Of a stretch of 64,000 nt of DNA, positions 23,040-34,638 are shown one piece after another. Positions within the stretch are counted from its first letter, which is position 1. Each line of letters begins with the position of its first letter. Location: contig NC_079504.1 of NCBI RefSeq assembly GCF_030052815.1, positions 41,175,041 through 41,239,040 on the forward strand, written 5' to 3'. Made by a program: the position numbers and the translations under genes. The DNA is from Hevea brasiliensis. Its lineage: Eukaryota; Streptophyta; Magnoliopsida; Malpighiales; Euphorbiaceae. The notes under the pieces are model-generated. The model was given only the letters and a program-made list of their open reading frames with translations. It ran no database searches and was not told where the DNA came from.

Positions 23040-23570
23040 AGAGTTTATACAATGAGATAGAGAGAGGAGGCTGAAACATCAGATGTAGTAGTGGGTATTT
23101 TCTCTATCCTTGACCAAGATGCATATGTGTTGTTTGATCCTGGCTCCACACATTCATATGTCAGTGCTAGTGTGATGTGTTCTACTGCTATCCAGTGTGT
23201 ACAAATGGACTATGATGTGCTAGTAACTAGTCCATTAGGTCAGGAGGTTAGGGTCAACAGAATCTATAGAGACTATCCTTTGGTGATCCAAGGATATATT
23301 TTTCTGTCAAATTTAATTGAAATGCCCTTTAGATATTATGATATTATCTTGGGCATGGATTGTTTAGCCAGGCATCATGCAATAATTAACTGTAGACTGA
23401 AGACAGTCACTTTTGATCTTCCTCAGTATGGTGATGTAGTAATACATGGGGAGAGGCAGTTATTGCTGTTAAACATCATTTCAGCTATACTGGCCAGAAA
23501 AATGATTAGGAAGGGGTGTGAGGCGTACTTGGCACATGTGATAGACACCCAAGTGGGCATCAAAGATTGA
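23040..23570 (+). pseudogene. A copy 1 protease
   Basis: Retropepsin-like protease of 159 open residues from 23091. The catalytic Asp is in FDPGSTHSYV (Asp16), a variant of the usual DSG-T motif common in plant gypsy elements. The second conserved strand is [14 protein letters not shown]. Upstream, the frame reaches back through one stop (after YTMR, CAG-to-TAG type) toward gag. Downstream it ends at ...AHVIDTQVG, where copy 2 continues into RT, so a small frameshift separates protease and RT here. Confidence 0.87.
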
Positions 23571-23882
23571 GGACATCCTCATTAAGATGTGACTTTCTGG
23601 ATGTGTTTCCTGATGAATTTCCAGGATTACCTCCAGAAAGAGAAGTGCAGTTTGAAATTGATGTTATGCCTGGTGTGGACCCAATCTCCATAACACCATA
23701 TAGAATGGCACCAACAGAACTAAAAGAATTGAAAGTGCAGTTGCAAGAGCTGCTTGACAAGGGCTTTATCTGCCCAAGTGTGTCACCTTGGGGAGCGCCA
23801 GTGTTGTTTGTAAAAAAAAAGGATGGCACTCTCCGTTTATGTATTGACTACCGGTAGTTGAACAAGGTGACAATAAAGAATA
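23571..23882 (+). pseudogene. A copy 1 RT, N-terminal fragment only
   Basis: Reads [36 protein letters not shown], then [19 protein letters not shown] and [14 protein letters not shown], the gypsy RT fingers region. A TAG (23855-23857) replaces Gln in YRQLNK; copy 2 keeps CAG. The sequence stops after NKVTIKN. The palm with both catalytic motifs, the thumb and RNase H are all missing because of the internal deletion. Confidence 0.88.
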
Positions 23883-24419
23883 ATAATGGATTTTGTGATG
23901 GGACTTCCGAGCACACAAAAGAGCCTTGATGCAGTATGGGTCATAGTTTACAGACTAACAAAGTCTGCTCATTTTCTGCCAGTATGGATGGACTACAGTT
24001 TAGAAAGATCAGCCAAGTTATACATTGATGAGATAGCAAGACTGCATGGAGTGCCAGTATCTTAGGTTCACATTTAGATTCTGGGGTAGTCTTCAAGGAG
24101 TCCTAGGAACTAAACTAAACTTCAGCACGACATTCCACCCACAGACAGATGGCCAGTCTGAGAGGGTAATTCAGATCTTAGAGGACATGCTACGGGCTTG
24201 TGTGATTGAATTTGAGGGCAGTTGGGACACACACTTGCCTTTGATTGAGTTTGCTTACAACAACAGCTACCAATCAAGCATTGGGATGCCTCCGTATGAA
24301 GCTTTTTATGGCAGAAAGTGCAGAATTCCCCTGTGTTGGGATGAAGTAGGTGAAAGGAAGATGATTGGGCCCAAAATTGTTTAGCAAACTGAGGAAAAGA
24401 TCAGGGTGATCATAGATTA
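23883..24419 (+). pseudogene. A copy 1 integrase core, truncated
   Basis: Begins at the deletion junction with a phrase equivalent to DFVMGLPRT, then IWVIVYRLTKSAHFLPV (first catalytic Asp replaced: Y-R where D-R is usual), LYIDEIARLHGVPVS. A frameshift precedes FWGSLQGVLGTKLNFST, FHPQTDGQSERVIQILEDML and FAYNNSYQSSIGMPPYEAFY. The HHCC zinc-binding part is missing. The C-terminal end is cut by element B at 24420. Confidence 0.87.
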
Positions 24420-25103
24420 TGTAACACCCTCCCTGTAGCAACTCCGTACATTTTATTGTTCCGGTGACCAGTGTCGATCCAGACAGCTAGAACGCTCGAA
24501 AAAATATTTAAACTAAAGTGAGGAACCATAATTAACTCAAATATTAACAAGAAAAATTTAGGAAAAATTTTAGAAATAAAATACAACCAAGTTAAATGAG
24601 CAGGTGCGCTAGCGATGGGTAACCTAGTGAGAAGTTGCGGTTCTCGCAACTAGAAGCCCTAGACCAGGGGAAAAATTCATAAAATAATTTTTAGGACTCC
24701 AGAGAAGAGTCATTGAGGTTTTTATGGCATTAGAATGCCAAAAAATGTTTAGAAAAAATTTTCAATCGATATAGACAATTTTGGTCCGTTAAGCCAAATG
24801 GAAGGCATTTTGGTCATTTCGCCTTCAGAGGTGATTTTTGGACGACTTGTCCAGTTAAGTAAATAATTATTATGAGACAAAATGTGAATAAATATTGCTA
24901 AAAATTAAATTGAAATTAAGTAGACAACAAAAGGAAAGAAAATGAAAGAAATTTGAATTATGACATCATTATGATGTCATTAAACATCCTTCCACCCAAC
25001 CAAATTTTAACACATCATTATAAACTACTTAAAAATAAATAAAAGGAGATAAAAATTAAAGAACTAAACAGTTATCTTCAACCTTCAGGGCAGCCAAAAA
25101 CAT

Positions 25104-25127
25104 AGAGAGAGAGAGAGAGAGAGAGAG
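25104..25127. repeat. (AG)n microsatellite
   Basis: 24 bp here and 22 bp in the partner at 46681-46702. Confidence 0.9.
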
Positions 25128-26698
25128 GAAGGAAAACTCCATTAAAGCTTCACCAAGCTTGAGTTCACCACCCAAATCACCCCAAAAACCTAGCTTCCCT
25201 TCACAAATATTTACCCTTACACCTAGAGCAAGTCTTGGGCAGCAAAAAGAAAGAGAAAAAGAGGAGTTCTCAAGCTTTGGGAATTAGCTAAATCAAGGTT
25301 AGTGTCCAAACTTTTGCTATTTTGATTAAATTCATGTTTAATGGCATGAAGTAAGTAGGAAATGTAAGAAAACAAGATAAAAATGTGTGTGTGTGCACTC
25401 TAAAAATTTTGGCAGCTAGGGTTAGCTAGGGTTTGCTCATGTAATGGTTTATTAACCTTGTAATGGTCAATTAGTGACCATTTGAATGTGTGTGAGAAGG
25501 AATTGAAGTGAGTAAGGATGTTGGATTTGAGTTTAGGTGAGCTACCTTGGCTGACCTGCAGGACTGAGTATGAGTCCAGCAGGTTTGGGCAGCAATAACT
25601 GGAGTTGTAGAGGTTTAATTTGTGTAAGGCCAATTGGACATGAAACTAGACACATAATGGCATAATTTTGGTGAAGAAACCTTGCCTAGAAAACTAAACC
25701 AAGTTGACCTAAAAATTGCCATAATCTGGGTGACTTGCATTCTACTTGGGCAAAATGACTAAATGAACAGTGCTTATTCATTTGGTCATAACTCAGTGTA
25801 GAAAGGTCCAATTGACCTGAAGTTTTACCAAAAGAAAGCTGATACATAGACCTACAACTTTCATGAAGAACACAAATCCAAATTTTGACCATAACCTAGT
25901 CAAATTACCAAGCAAACTTAGGTTACCAAATCTGGCAGAACCAGTTTTGCCCAAAATTTTGGATTCTATCTAATTCGGCCAGTTATGGTGTTTAGGCCAT
26001 AACTTGAGCTACAAAACTCCAAATGGAGTGATTCAAAAAAGGAAATGTAACTAGACAAAATAAGAAACAACTTTCATGAAGACAATGTTGCCAAATTCCT
26101 ACTGTAAAAATGACCAATGGAACAGTAAGCACAAGGCTTGAAATCTGAAAATTTTGAACAACTAGCACTAAGCTTAGAAATGGTATTGGCAACCAATACC
26201 AATAATTTGAAAATGCAAAATGTGGTATGTTGGGAGTATTAGAACCAATGTACCTATGGTCTATGCAAAAGTCAATATTTTAGTTGACTAATGAAATGAA
26301 TAGTAACACCTAAACTTAAATTTCAAGAATTGTAAAGTTTAAAAGTGTAACATGCCCTAGTACACTTAGCAAGATTGGTTTGGATAGGTTGGTATGCCAA
26401 TGGGGTTCAGTTAGCAGTACTGCACATGGCACTATGTCATTCTATGATTTCATGGCTTTTAGCCATTCTGACATTATGTTGAGATGTGACCTTGTGCCTA
26501 ATGTTATTACAGCTTATTAGTTGTTCTGTTGCACACCGAGAGACACACATGTGACCGATGGTGTGACGACCTGATGTACTTGATACCCAGTGCCAGTTTA
26601 CCCGTTTATCCAGTCCAGTCATCCAGTATAGGTTACTTGGGCAACCAAAAATGAAAGTTGATAAATTTAATGAAATAATGAATAAAACAAGTACCAAT

Positions 26699-29600
26699 TG
26701 TTACACCTTATCCCTCTATAAGGCATAACATGATCCTATAGAATACCTAATGAACTACCGAACTTCACCTACCGATAACTCATTAAGTACCCTACAAGGG
26801 ATTTTAAAATAATTTTCTTACTTTTGATAAGTGGTGAGCATTTTCTAATAGGTATTTAAAACATATGATTAAAAGTAAATCTAGTTAATATTTTTTGTAC
26901 ATTTTATTTTTCCGCAAATTTTATAAAAATTTTGACAGAGTTCTATCTGTATTTTGAGAAACTAATTCTTCAAATACCTGTAAAAAGCACTTCTAAAAAT
27001 GTTTTCTCAACAACTACTTCAATTTCACAATCAAACTCAATCCATTTTAATAACTCTACAATCATTTCAATCAATTTCTCAAGTTCAAAATTTAATAATC
27101 CTCAAAATACTAGCAATACATTTCATTCAAATAAAATAAAATAGTTCCACTCATATTTCATTAGAGACAAAACAATTTATATACATCCTTACAAAATTTA
27201 CATCAAAAGAAATACAAACTAAACTTTATTACAAACTTCATACAAATTTTGTACAAGCTGCTCAAGACCCATTTACATGTTCATACATTTATATGCAATA
27301 CATACATCAAAAGAAATATTTACAATTAGGGTATAAATTATACCTGATAACTTCAACCTGAATGATCTTTAATCCTTAGCAGCTCAGTCTGCTGCTCCTC
27401 TAGTCTCTGTATCTACGACAGCAATAGAAGCTATCGCTGAGTACTAGGACTCAGTGGTGCACAACATACTAAAATAATCTTTATGCAAAACTAAGATCAC
27501 ATTTATTCAAAAATTTGACTAAACATGAGAATTAAGTACAAATCATGCATTATGAGATTTTAATCCCAAACAATTTCATTTTGAAGGATCAAATCACATT
27601 TCATAAAACCTACAATTAGATCATGCCATTCGAAACAAATAGAATCTCAATAGCCAGAGGCTAAAGAGAAATCACATCACAAGGCTAGCAAGCTCAAATA
27701 TATGGATATCCATTCACATCCTCTTCTACTGGTACACCTCAACACTTCTCCAGAGAAGGAATCAAAATTCGAAACTAATTACCCCCACTAGTCATGCTAA
27801 TGAGGTGTTCAAATATATGGTCATGACACTGTGGTTTCAAAACTTATCTTAACAATTTGCTAAACATTGTCATTTCAAATATGCACAGTAACTTTCAACA
27901 ATTTCGATCAAAGCATCATAAATAATGTCTTAATTCACTTTTTCAAATCATTCAAAACAATATGCAGCAAATAATTTACAAAAGTTACACGTTATGCACA
28001 AACCTCAAGCGAGTAGCCTCTTGGCCTTGACTCGATTTCTCGAGTTCTTTCCCGGTATTCTTTTCCACTGAAACACACAATTTTACAATGTTTCAGTACT
28101 AGAACTTAACATAAACCTAAAATAAATTTAGCTTCACTTTTACCTAACTCTAACGTGCTTAACTCGACGTTCTTGAAATTTTTGTGTTTCGAGTTACTAT
28201 TCACTACACTATTCAAGTCAAATTATTGACTTTCTAAGGCTTAATAGGTATGGGAACTCCAACTTCACTCACATACCATATTTTGGTCACTAAATTTGTT
28301 GGTTTTGGTCATTTTCTCAAAACTTAGGTCTTTTAGGAAAAATTGCAAATTTTCAGTTTTGGAGTCCTAAGTTGCACTGTTTCATTGGTCCTTTTACTAT
28401 TGGAATTTGGTAAAACTTTCTTCATAGAAAATTTTCCCTATTGTCCTAAGTTTATTATCCTTTTTGAATCACTCCAATTGGAGTTTTTTAGCTCAAGTTA
28501 TATCAAAATACAATTACTATTCATGCTGCAGAATTTAGTTCTGCAGATTTATTGCTCCAACTTCGTTCAGCAATTTGATCAAGTTAAATCCATAATTTGG
28601 TCTAATTTTCTTCATATGAAATGTTCTACTATGTCTTAGGTTTTCATCGGTTTAAGAATCACCTAAATCGGAGTTTTCTAGGGAGAGTTATAGCCATTGA
28701 AACTTTACTGTTCATATGGCAAATCTGCAGTTCTGCAGATTCAGTGACTCAATTTTGTTCAGTAATTTGATTGGGTTAATGGAATAATTTGGGTTTGTGT
28801 TCTTCATAAAAATTTTAGTTATATATCTCATCTAACTACTGGTAAAATTTCAAGTCATTTTGACCTGCTTAGCTCGAGTTATGACCAAATGAACAAATTT
28901 ATTTGGTCAGTTTATACAGGGCAGCCTGAAGATTTTCAAGTTTAGTCAATTTGTTCACTAGGTTTTAGTCAGTTTTTGGGCATGCTTCCTAGATGAAAAT
29001 TGTGTCATTTAGTGCCTATTTTCATCCCCAATTGGTCCCATATCCATTGGACTTGTAACATTCCATTTTTGGTCCCTCAAAGTTGACTTTTGGTCATGGT
29101 GCATATCCAATCCAAATTTGGCTTTGATTCAAACACTTCTAACACACTTAATTAGGTCACAAATGGCCATTTATTTTCTTAAACTATGTCAAAGAAATCA
29201 TTTAGCACTTCTTCACAATTTTGGTCTCTAAACCCTAATGTCCAAAACCTTAATTTCCATGTTAAGCTCATTTCATGTAATTAAACTATATAAACCTCAA
29301 CTACACCTTCAATCAAGCTTGCCTACCCTTTTAATTGTATCAAAATCCATCAATTTAAAGTTACCTCTAAGCTGGCTGAATTTCATTATATTCCTAAATA
29401 TGTTGTTTTTATTTTATTTTGATCAATACTAGTTCATTGCAAGTGCAAATTCATGAATATAAGGAGCATTGAGAGGATTCTTGACTAACCTTTAAGGAAG
29501 TATTCCCAAAGCTTCAATTCTTCCACTTTCTTCCCTCCTATTCTTCTTTAATCTTCTTTTCTAAGGTAACTTAGAAGCTTTTTAGGGTTTAGGGTTGAAA

Positions 29601-30372
29601 TTTGTGGGGAAGAACTAAGTTTTTCAAGCTTTAAAATCTTGTTAATGGAGGAACCTTGGGAGAGAAAAGTGAGAGAGAGATGAGGACGTTTTTTGAAGAA
29701 GAAGAAATGATTTTATTTCTTTTTTTATGAATTTTTAAGTCTTATGGAAGACCAAAAATGTAAAGAAATAAATAAATTAATTATATTCTTTATGGCATCA
29801 TGCATGAGGTCATGCATGATGTCATCACCTTTTGACTTTTTCATTTTCCATTTTCTTTTTTTTTATTAGTTCTTTAATTTAATTCTCTATCCTGAAGTTT
29901 TCTTTTCTCTGATTTTATTTGATAGTTAGGTCAGGAGTCAGCTCTCGGGGTCAATTGACTAAATTGGCCCTCGCCGGTTCATCCCGGTTTGCAATTAATT
30001 CCATATTTCTTCCGGCTCTGTGACCTAATTATTTGACTAGCTTAACAGTTCTTTTTCGTGATTTTCTCTTTTCCACTATGTTTATAAGGGTCCTAAGGAC
30101 CGCGGCATCACATTTTACGATTCGAAATTTGAGTTTAAAACGACTTCGTAGTCGTTCCCGAGAAGGTCACCCATCGTTGTGACTCTCGGCTCGTTTAACT
30201 TCTTATGTTCTGTTTTTCTTGTTTATACTTAACTAATTGAACATTACTAATTATTTGTATTTATGGTTTATCTAGTTGTCTTAAGTATGGTTCTAATCCC
30301 TTTAATTGTCCAGACCGACACTGGTCACCGGAACAGTGAAATATACTAGGCTATATAAATGAGGGTGTTACA
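26699..30372 (-). mobile_element. S2 (copy 1), solo gypsy LTR in the B LTR
   Basis: 3674 bp, same family as the A LTR, reverse orientation, no internal genes. Right flank CAAAT (30373-30377). Left flank is CCAAT here, but the partner copy keeps CAAAT on both sides, confirming a 5 bp target duplication and a one-base change here. It carries the double hairpin at 27416-27454 on the - strand. Confidence 0.88.
27416..27454 (-). other. Conserved LTR double hairpin, S2
   Basis: Hairpin 1: CTGAGT (27437-27442) with ACTCAG (27449-27454). Hairpin 2: CGACAGC (27416-27422) with GCTATCG (27430-27436), one wobble. About 740 nt before the LTR 3' end. Confidence 0.6.
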
Positions 30373-30482
30373 CAAATAAATAAGATTACTAATAATTATC
30401 AAAAATTTGTCTGCATGAGACATCAATACACTCACTGCATATTTATTTTTTATTAGTTCTTTTTATTTTATTATTGGCACCA

Positions 30483-30520
30483 CTAAGCATTATTGCTTAG
30501 AGCGTCGCTTTTTGCCACAC
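30483..30520 (+). other. Conserved LTR double hairpin, B
   Basis: Hairpin 1: CTAAGCA (30483-30489), loop TTAT, TGCTTAG (30494-30500). Hairpin 2 is damaged in this copy; copy 2 keeps CGCGT (52080-52084) pairing with ACGCG (52096-52100). Preceded by GGCACCA as in the other LTRs. Confidence 0.62.
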
Positions 30521-31189
30521 GTAGGTTCTGGAGAGACAGACAGAGAGCCCAGCAGACCACAGACTGGGTGAGGTCACAGATCTGCCTAGGGTTAGAGTCA
30601 CCTCTCATCTACAGTGCATCAGTGGTAGGACCTTTAGGTCCCTTTTGAAATTATGTTTTTGTATTTTGTATTAGGTAGTAGTTTGTGATTTGTAAATTAT
30701 GAACTCATGTAAATAGTAAATTTATGTAATCATATGTTGATGTACATATTTTGAAGAATTTTGTTAATTAATATAATTTGAGGATATCTTCATGAAATTT
30801 TAGTTAATTTTGAATTTGAATGAAATTGTAGATTAATGTTGAGAACTTGAAATGATTGCTAATGTTGAGACCATTTTGATAGTTATTGGAGTTTGAGAAT
30901 GATTTGAAATGATTATTGGAAGTGTTTTTCACAGGTTCCGAAGAACTATTTTCTCCATTTTTAGCCGGTACTCTGCCGAATTTTTTATAAAATTTTCGAA
31001 ACCTCAAATAAATTATAATTTCAATAAATGACTTAAATGAATTATATTTCATAAATTGTACTTCATAACTATGAAAAAAATAAATTAGGAAGAATAAAAA
31101 AATGATTGAATTAAAATAGGGTGTTTCGGTACACTGCGTGGTATATCTTGCTTGGCTACACTGTAGACGGGTAAGGGGTGTCACATTTA

Positions 31190-31205
31190 GTCGACGTGAG
31201 CATGG
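31190..31205 (+). other. B copy 1 primer-binding site, corrupted
   Basis: Here the bases read GTCGACGTGAGCATGG. The partner copy at 52769-52784 keeps GTATCAGAGC in the same place, so this copy has lost the tRNA-Met match either by mutation or by sequencing error. Confidence 0.65.
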
Positions 31206-31311
31206 TTTAGGCGTTTCTGGGCCGAGATAGAGTCCATACCATGCATTGCATTTGTAAGAGTCGAGGTGACATTAATGCAGATCTATTTGTCTCTGTTATT
31301 TTGAATAGGAT

Positions 31312-32520
31312 ATGGACCCCACATCTCGAGGACAGCTTGTGGAGGAAGTGGAGAGTCATGCTCCACCTACAAAGAATGAGATCAAAGGGAGAACTGCTCC
31401 ACCACCCAAAGCAGAGCTCGCCACCTCCACAGGCCATATTCCAAAGAAATGGCCGAATTCTTCTGCATAAATGGTCGGGTAATGCCACCACTACCACTAC
31501 CTCCACAGCAAAACTCACACCTGGAAAGACTGAGAAAATTTGGAGCAGTGGATTTCTTTGGCAAGAGAGAAGATGATTCTATTGCAGCCGAGAACTGGTT
31601 GAACAGAACAGGAAGGGTTTTAAAATAACTCAACTGCACTCCAAAGCAAAATCTAGAAGCTGCTGTATCTCTATTGCAAGATGATGCCTACCAATGGTGG
31701 GATACAGTGTCTAGTGAAGTGCAACTAGAAGTAATAACTTGGGACTTCTTCCTCTCAGAATTCAAGAAAAAATATGTGGGTAGTGTATACCTGGAAGAGA
31801 GAAGAAGAGAGTTCATTAACCTGAGGCAGAGACAGCTAACAGTGGCCGAGTATGAAAAGGAATTTGTCAGACTGAGCCGCTACGGAAGGGAGATAGTCCC
31901 TAATGAAGCCGAAAGGTGTAAGAGATTTGAAGAGGGATTAAATGACAATATAAAAATCATGATCACTACCTTGGGAATCACAGACTTTACCAAGTTAGTG
32001 GAAGTTGCAATAAAAGTTGAAAAGGTTAGAATAAGTGAGCAGACCAGAAGAGAGAGACAGCAGAAGAGGGGCCCGAGTTAGTCTAGCTCATCTCCTACAC
32101 CTGGGAAGAAGTTCAAAGGTCCACCTGCACAGAGTTTAGGTCAATCACAAGGTCGTGGTCACCCTAGGGGCCTGTGCCACGCTCACCCCTAGGAGAGGTC
32201 ACCACACCATCGGTGCGCCTCCAGTGGACGGGTTTAGGAGACCAGCCTTAGCATCTTCTCGCATGTCCACATTGCCCAAGTGGCATAAGGGAGAGTGTTG
32301 GAGAGTGATTGGTGCTCGCTAAGGTGTGGGTCGACATAGCATCAGCTGAGGAACTGTCCACGTAGAACTACTACTGCTGCTCTAACACAAGCAGACAGAC
32401 CTGCTTCTACACCATAAAGGTGTAAGAAATCTGGCAAATCTGAGGTAGTGGGACTATCATAGAGGCCTGCATTTGAGCCAACAGAGAGGCCTGAGGGCAG
32501 ACTACTTGGCAGAGCTTATG
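31312..32520 (+). pseudogene. B copy 1 gag with zinc knuckle, broken
   Basis: Starts MDPTSRGQLVEEVESHA, close to the C gag start, then loses frame. The capsid domain is open from 31674 (135 residues): LLQDDAYQWWDTVSSEVQ, FFLSEFKKKYVGSVYLEERR, RQRQLTVAEYEKEFVRLSRY, EAERCKRFEEGLNDNIKIM. The C-terminal part (32270-32400) holds a cysteine motif like CPHCPKWHKGEC followed by a CX2CX4HX4C knuckle interrupted by a stop. The segment around 32155-32225 differs strongly from copy 2 and resembles element C. Confidence 0.86.
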
Positions 32521-32522
32521 CC

Positions 32523-33033
32523 ATGAGAGCTCAGGAGGAGCAAGATGCCCCAGACGTCATCAGGGGTACGTTCTCCCTCTACAATACATCTGTGCATGCA
32601 TTGGTGGATCCAGGGTCCACTCATTCATACATCTGCATCAACTTACCCATAGAAAGGGGGATACTAGTAAGGGAGAGTGACCAAGACATCCTGGTCACTA
32701 ATCCAATGGGCCACAATGTAGTGGTGAACAAAGTGTACAAAGATTGCCCCGTTAAGGATTCAGGGGTATGAATTCTTGGCAGACCTGATTGAGTTGCCTT
32801 TTCATGATTTTGACGTGATTTTGGGAATGGACTTGTTGTCACGTCATCAGGCAATGGTTGATTGTAAGTTGAAGAGAATTTCTTCGAAAACTCCTGAGGG
32901 TAATGAGATCACAGTTGTGGGGGAAAGGACAGATTTCTTGTCCAATGTCATCTCAGTCACAGTTGCAAGAAAACTGATGAGAAAAGGCTGTGAAGCCTAC
33001 CTATCGCATGTGCTGGACACTAGGCAAAGCTAA
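32523..33033 (+). pseudogene. B copy 1 protease, frameshifted
   Basis: Two open pieces. The first has the catalytic motif LVDPGSTHSYICINLP; the second has the flap and helix region with DVILGMDLLSRHQAMVDC and [16 protein letters not shown] one-base insertion near 32750 (an extra C in a C run) splits them; the partner copy reads straight through (54083-54541). The domain would cleave the Gag-Pol precursor. Confidence 0.88.
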
Positions 33034-34000
33034 GCGGATCCAGGTGACATACCCACAGTAAGAGACTTCCCAGATGTGTTCCCTAAAGAATTGCCTGGAT
33101 TGCCACCAGCAAGGGAAGTCAAATTTGCTATTGAAATACTGCTGGGTACAACACCAATCTCTATTGCTCCTTATAGAATGGCACCCACAGAATTGAAGGA
33201 ACTGAAAATCCAATTACAGGAGTTGCTAAATAAGGGGTTCATACTCCCCAATGTGTCACCATGGGGAGCTCCAGTGCTATTTGTGAAAAAGAAGGATGGG
33301 ACTTTGAGGTTGTGCATCGATTACCGGTAGTTGAATAAAGTGACAGTGAAGAACAAATATCCGTTGCCTAGAATTGACGATCTGTTTGATCAGTTGAAGG
33401 GAGCAGTAGTATTTTCCAAAATTGATCTCAGATCAAGGTATCATCGCTGAGGGTGAAGGATGCAGATGCCAAAGATCGCATTCAGTGCGTATGGGCATTA
33501 TGAGTTTCTGGTGATGCCCTTTGGCCTAACAAATTCATCAACAGCATTCATGGACCTTATGAACTATATCTTCCATCCATACCTAGATCGGTTCGTAGTG
33601 GTCTTTATTGATGATATTTTGGTGTATTCCAAGACCAGTGAAGAACATGATGAGCATTTGAGGATTGTTCTGCAAACCCTGAGAGAAAAGAAGCTGTATG
33701 CTAAGCTGTCCAAGTGTGACTTTTGGTTGAATGAGATTGCATTCCTTGGACACATAGTGTTAGCTGATGGGATTAGAGTGGATCCTAAGAAAATAGAAGC
33801 AATGATGGAATGGAAGCCTCCCAAAAATACAACTGAGGTCAGAAGTTTCTTAGGGCTAACTAGGTATTACAGAAGATTTGTGAAGGGATTTTCCTTAATA
33901 GCTACTCCAATGACCAAGTTATTACACAAGAATGTCAGATTTGACTGGAATGACAAGTGTCAGACTAGTTTTGAGAAGTTTAAGGCTATGTTGACAGAGG
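33034..34000 (+). pseudogene. B copy 1 RT, truncated by element C
   Basis: Fingers at 33076-33330 ([21 protein letters not shown] start, [32 protein letters not shown]) end at a TAG in place of the Gln of YRQLNK. The palm continues: [12 protein letters not shown], then [11 protein letters not shown] where a deletion near 33445 breaks the frame, then [23 protein letters not shown] with the catalytic [23 protein letters not shown] and [13 protein letters not shown]. It ends at [10 protein letters not shown], where the C 3' LTR begins. Confidence 0.9.
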
Positions 34001-34600
34001 TGTGACACCCCTTACCCGTGTACAGTATACCCGAGTAAGTAATGCCACACGGTGTACCGGCACACTCTAATATTCCTCAATTAATTTATATCATGCTTTT
34101 GCATATAATTTATGAAATACAATTTATTTAAACCATTTATCAAAAGTATCATTCATTTAAGGTTCCGAAAATTTTAAAGAAAATCCGGCGGAGTACCGGC
34201 TAAAAATGGAGAAAATCGTTCTTCGGAACCTGTTAAAAACACTTCCAATATTTTTATTCCATCATCTCAAACTCCAATATCCAAAATCTCAACAATATTT
34301 CTCAATAATCTTTTCATTTCACAAACATCCATTTCTCATATACAAGCGATAAATACATGCTCAAATTTTGCATTCGTAGTCATAACTTTCATTATTTACA
34401 TGGACATCAAAATATATTACATGAGTTCAAATACATATGAAAAAGTAAAAATCTGCTACAAAATATCAAAATGACAAAATGACACCTAGTGCCCTACCAA
34501 TGCAATCGCAGTAGTGAGGTGACACTGACATCGCGCAGAATCGCAGGATGGACTCACCCACCGTGGTCTACCGGGCTCACGATCGGGATCTCCGCATTCA

Positions 34601-34638
34601 CGCGTGGCAAAAGCAACGCGCTAAGCAATAATGCTTAG
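34601..34638 (-). other. Conserved LTR double hairpin, C
   Basis: Hairpin 1: CTAAGCA (34621-34627), loop ATAA, TGCTTAG (34632-34638). Hairpin 2: CGCGT (34601-34605) with ACGCG (34616-34620). 620 nt before the LTR 3' end. Confidence 0.62.

Larger units (their letters stand above)
18196..24419 (+). mobile_element. A (copy 1), gypsy element with RT-RNase H deletion
   Basis: 5' LTR 18196-21638, PBS, gag, protease, RT start and integrase core, in the gypsy order (RT before integrase). The 3' part is cut off by element B at 24420, and no 3' LTR of A is in the window. Five bases ACAAA precede the LTR and should recur after the 3' LTR. A large internal deletion joins RT to integrase. The partner copy occupies 41641-45996. 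Confidence 0.88.
24420..31185 (+). repeat. B copy 1, 5' LTR interrupted by S2
   Basis: TGTAACACCCTCCCTG at the start and GGGTAAGGGGTGTCACA at 31185. Without S2 it is about 3.09 kb. It carries the GTGACCAGTGTCG box at 24465, a (GA)n run at 25104-25127 and the double hairpin at 30483-30520. Nothing in it codes for a recognisable protein. Confidence 0.88.
24420..34000 (+). mobile_element. B (copy 1), gypsy element truncated in pol
   Basis: 5' LTR 24420-31185 (split by S2), damaged PBS, gag, zinc knuckle, protease and RT. Element C interrupts it at 34001, just after the RT thumb, so its RNase H, integrase and 3' LTR are not present in the window. B and C belong to the same family but lie in opposite orientation. 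Partner copy at 45997-55554. Confidence 0.88.

Noticed and set aside
28343..28639. 98-codon open frame in S2, present in both copies
   Set aside because: It lies on the strand opposite to the LTR, has no recognisable domain, and the two copies are near-identical anyway, so presence in both is not evidence of selection.
30804..31184. 126-codon open frame on the - strand at the end of the B LTR, also at 52382-52762
   Set aside because: Runs through the LTR terminus and the conserved GAAGAAC box; Asn/Ser/Phe-rich composition from AT-rich DNA. Shared by both copies only because they are duplicates.
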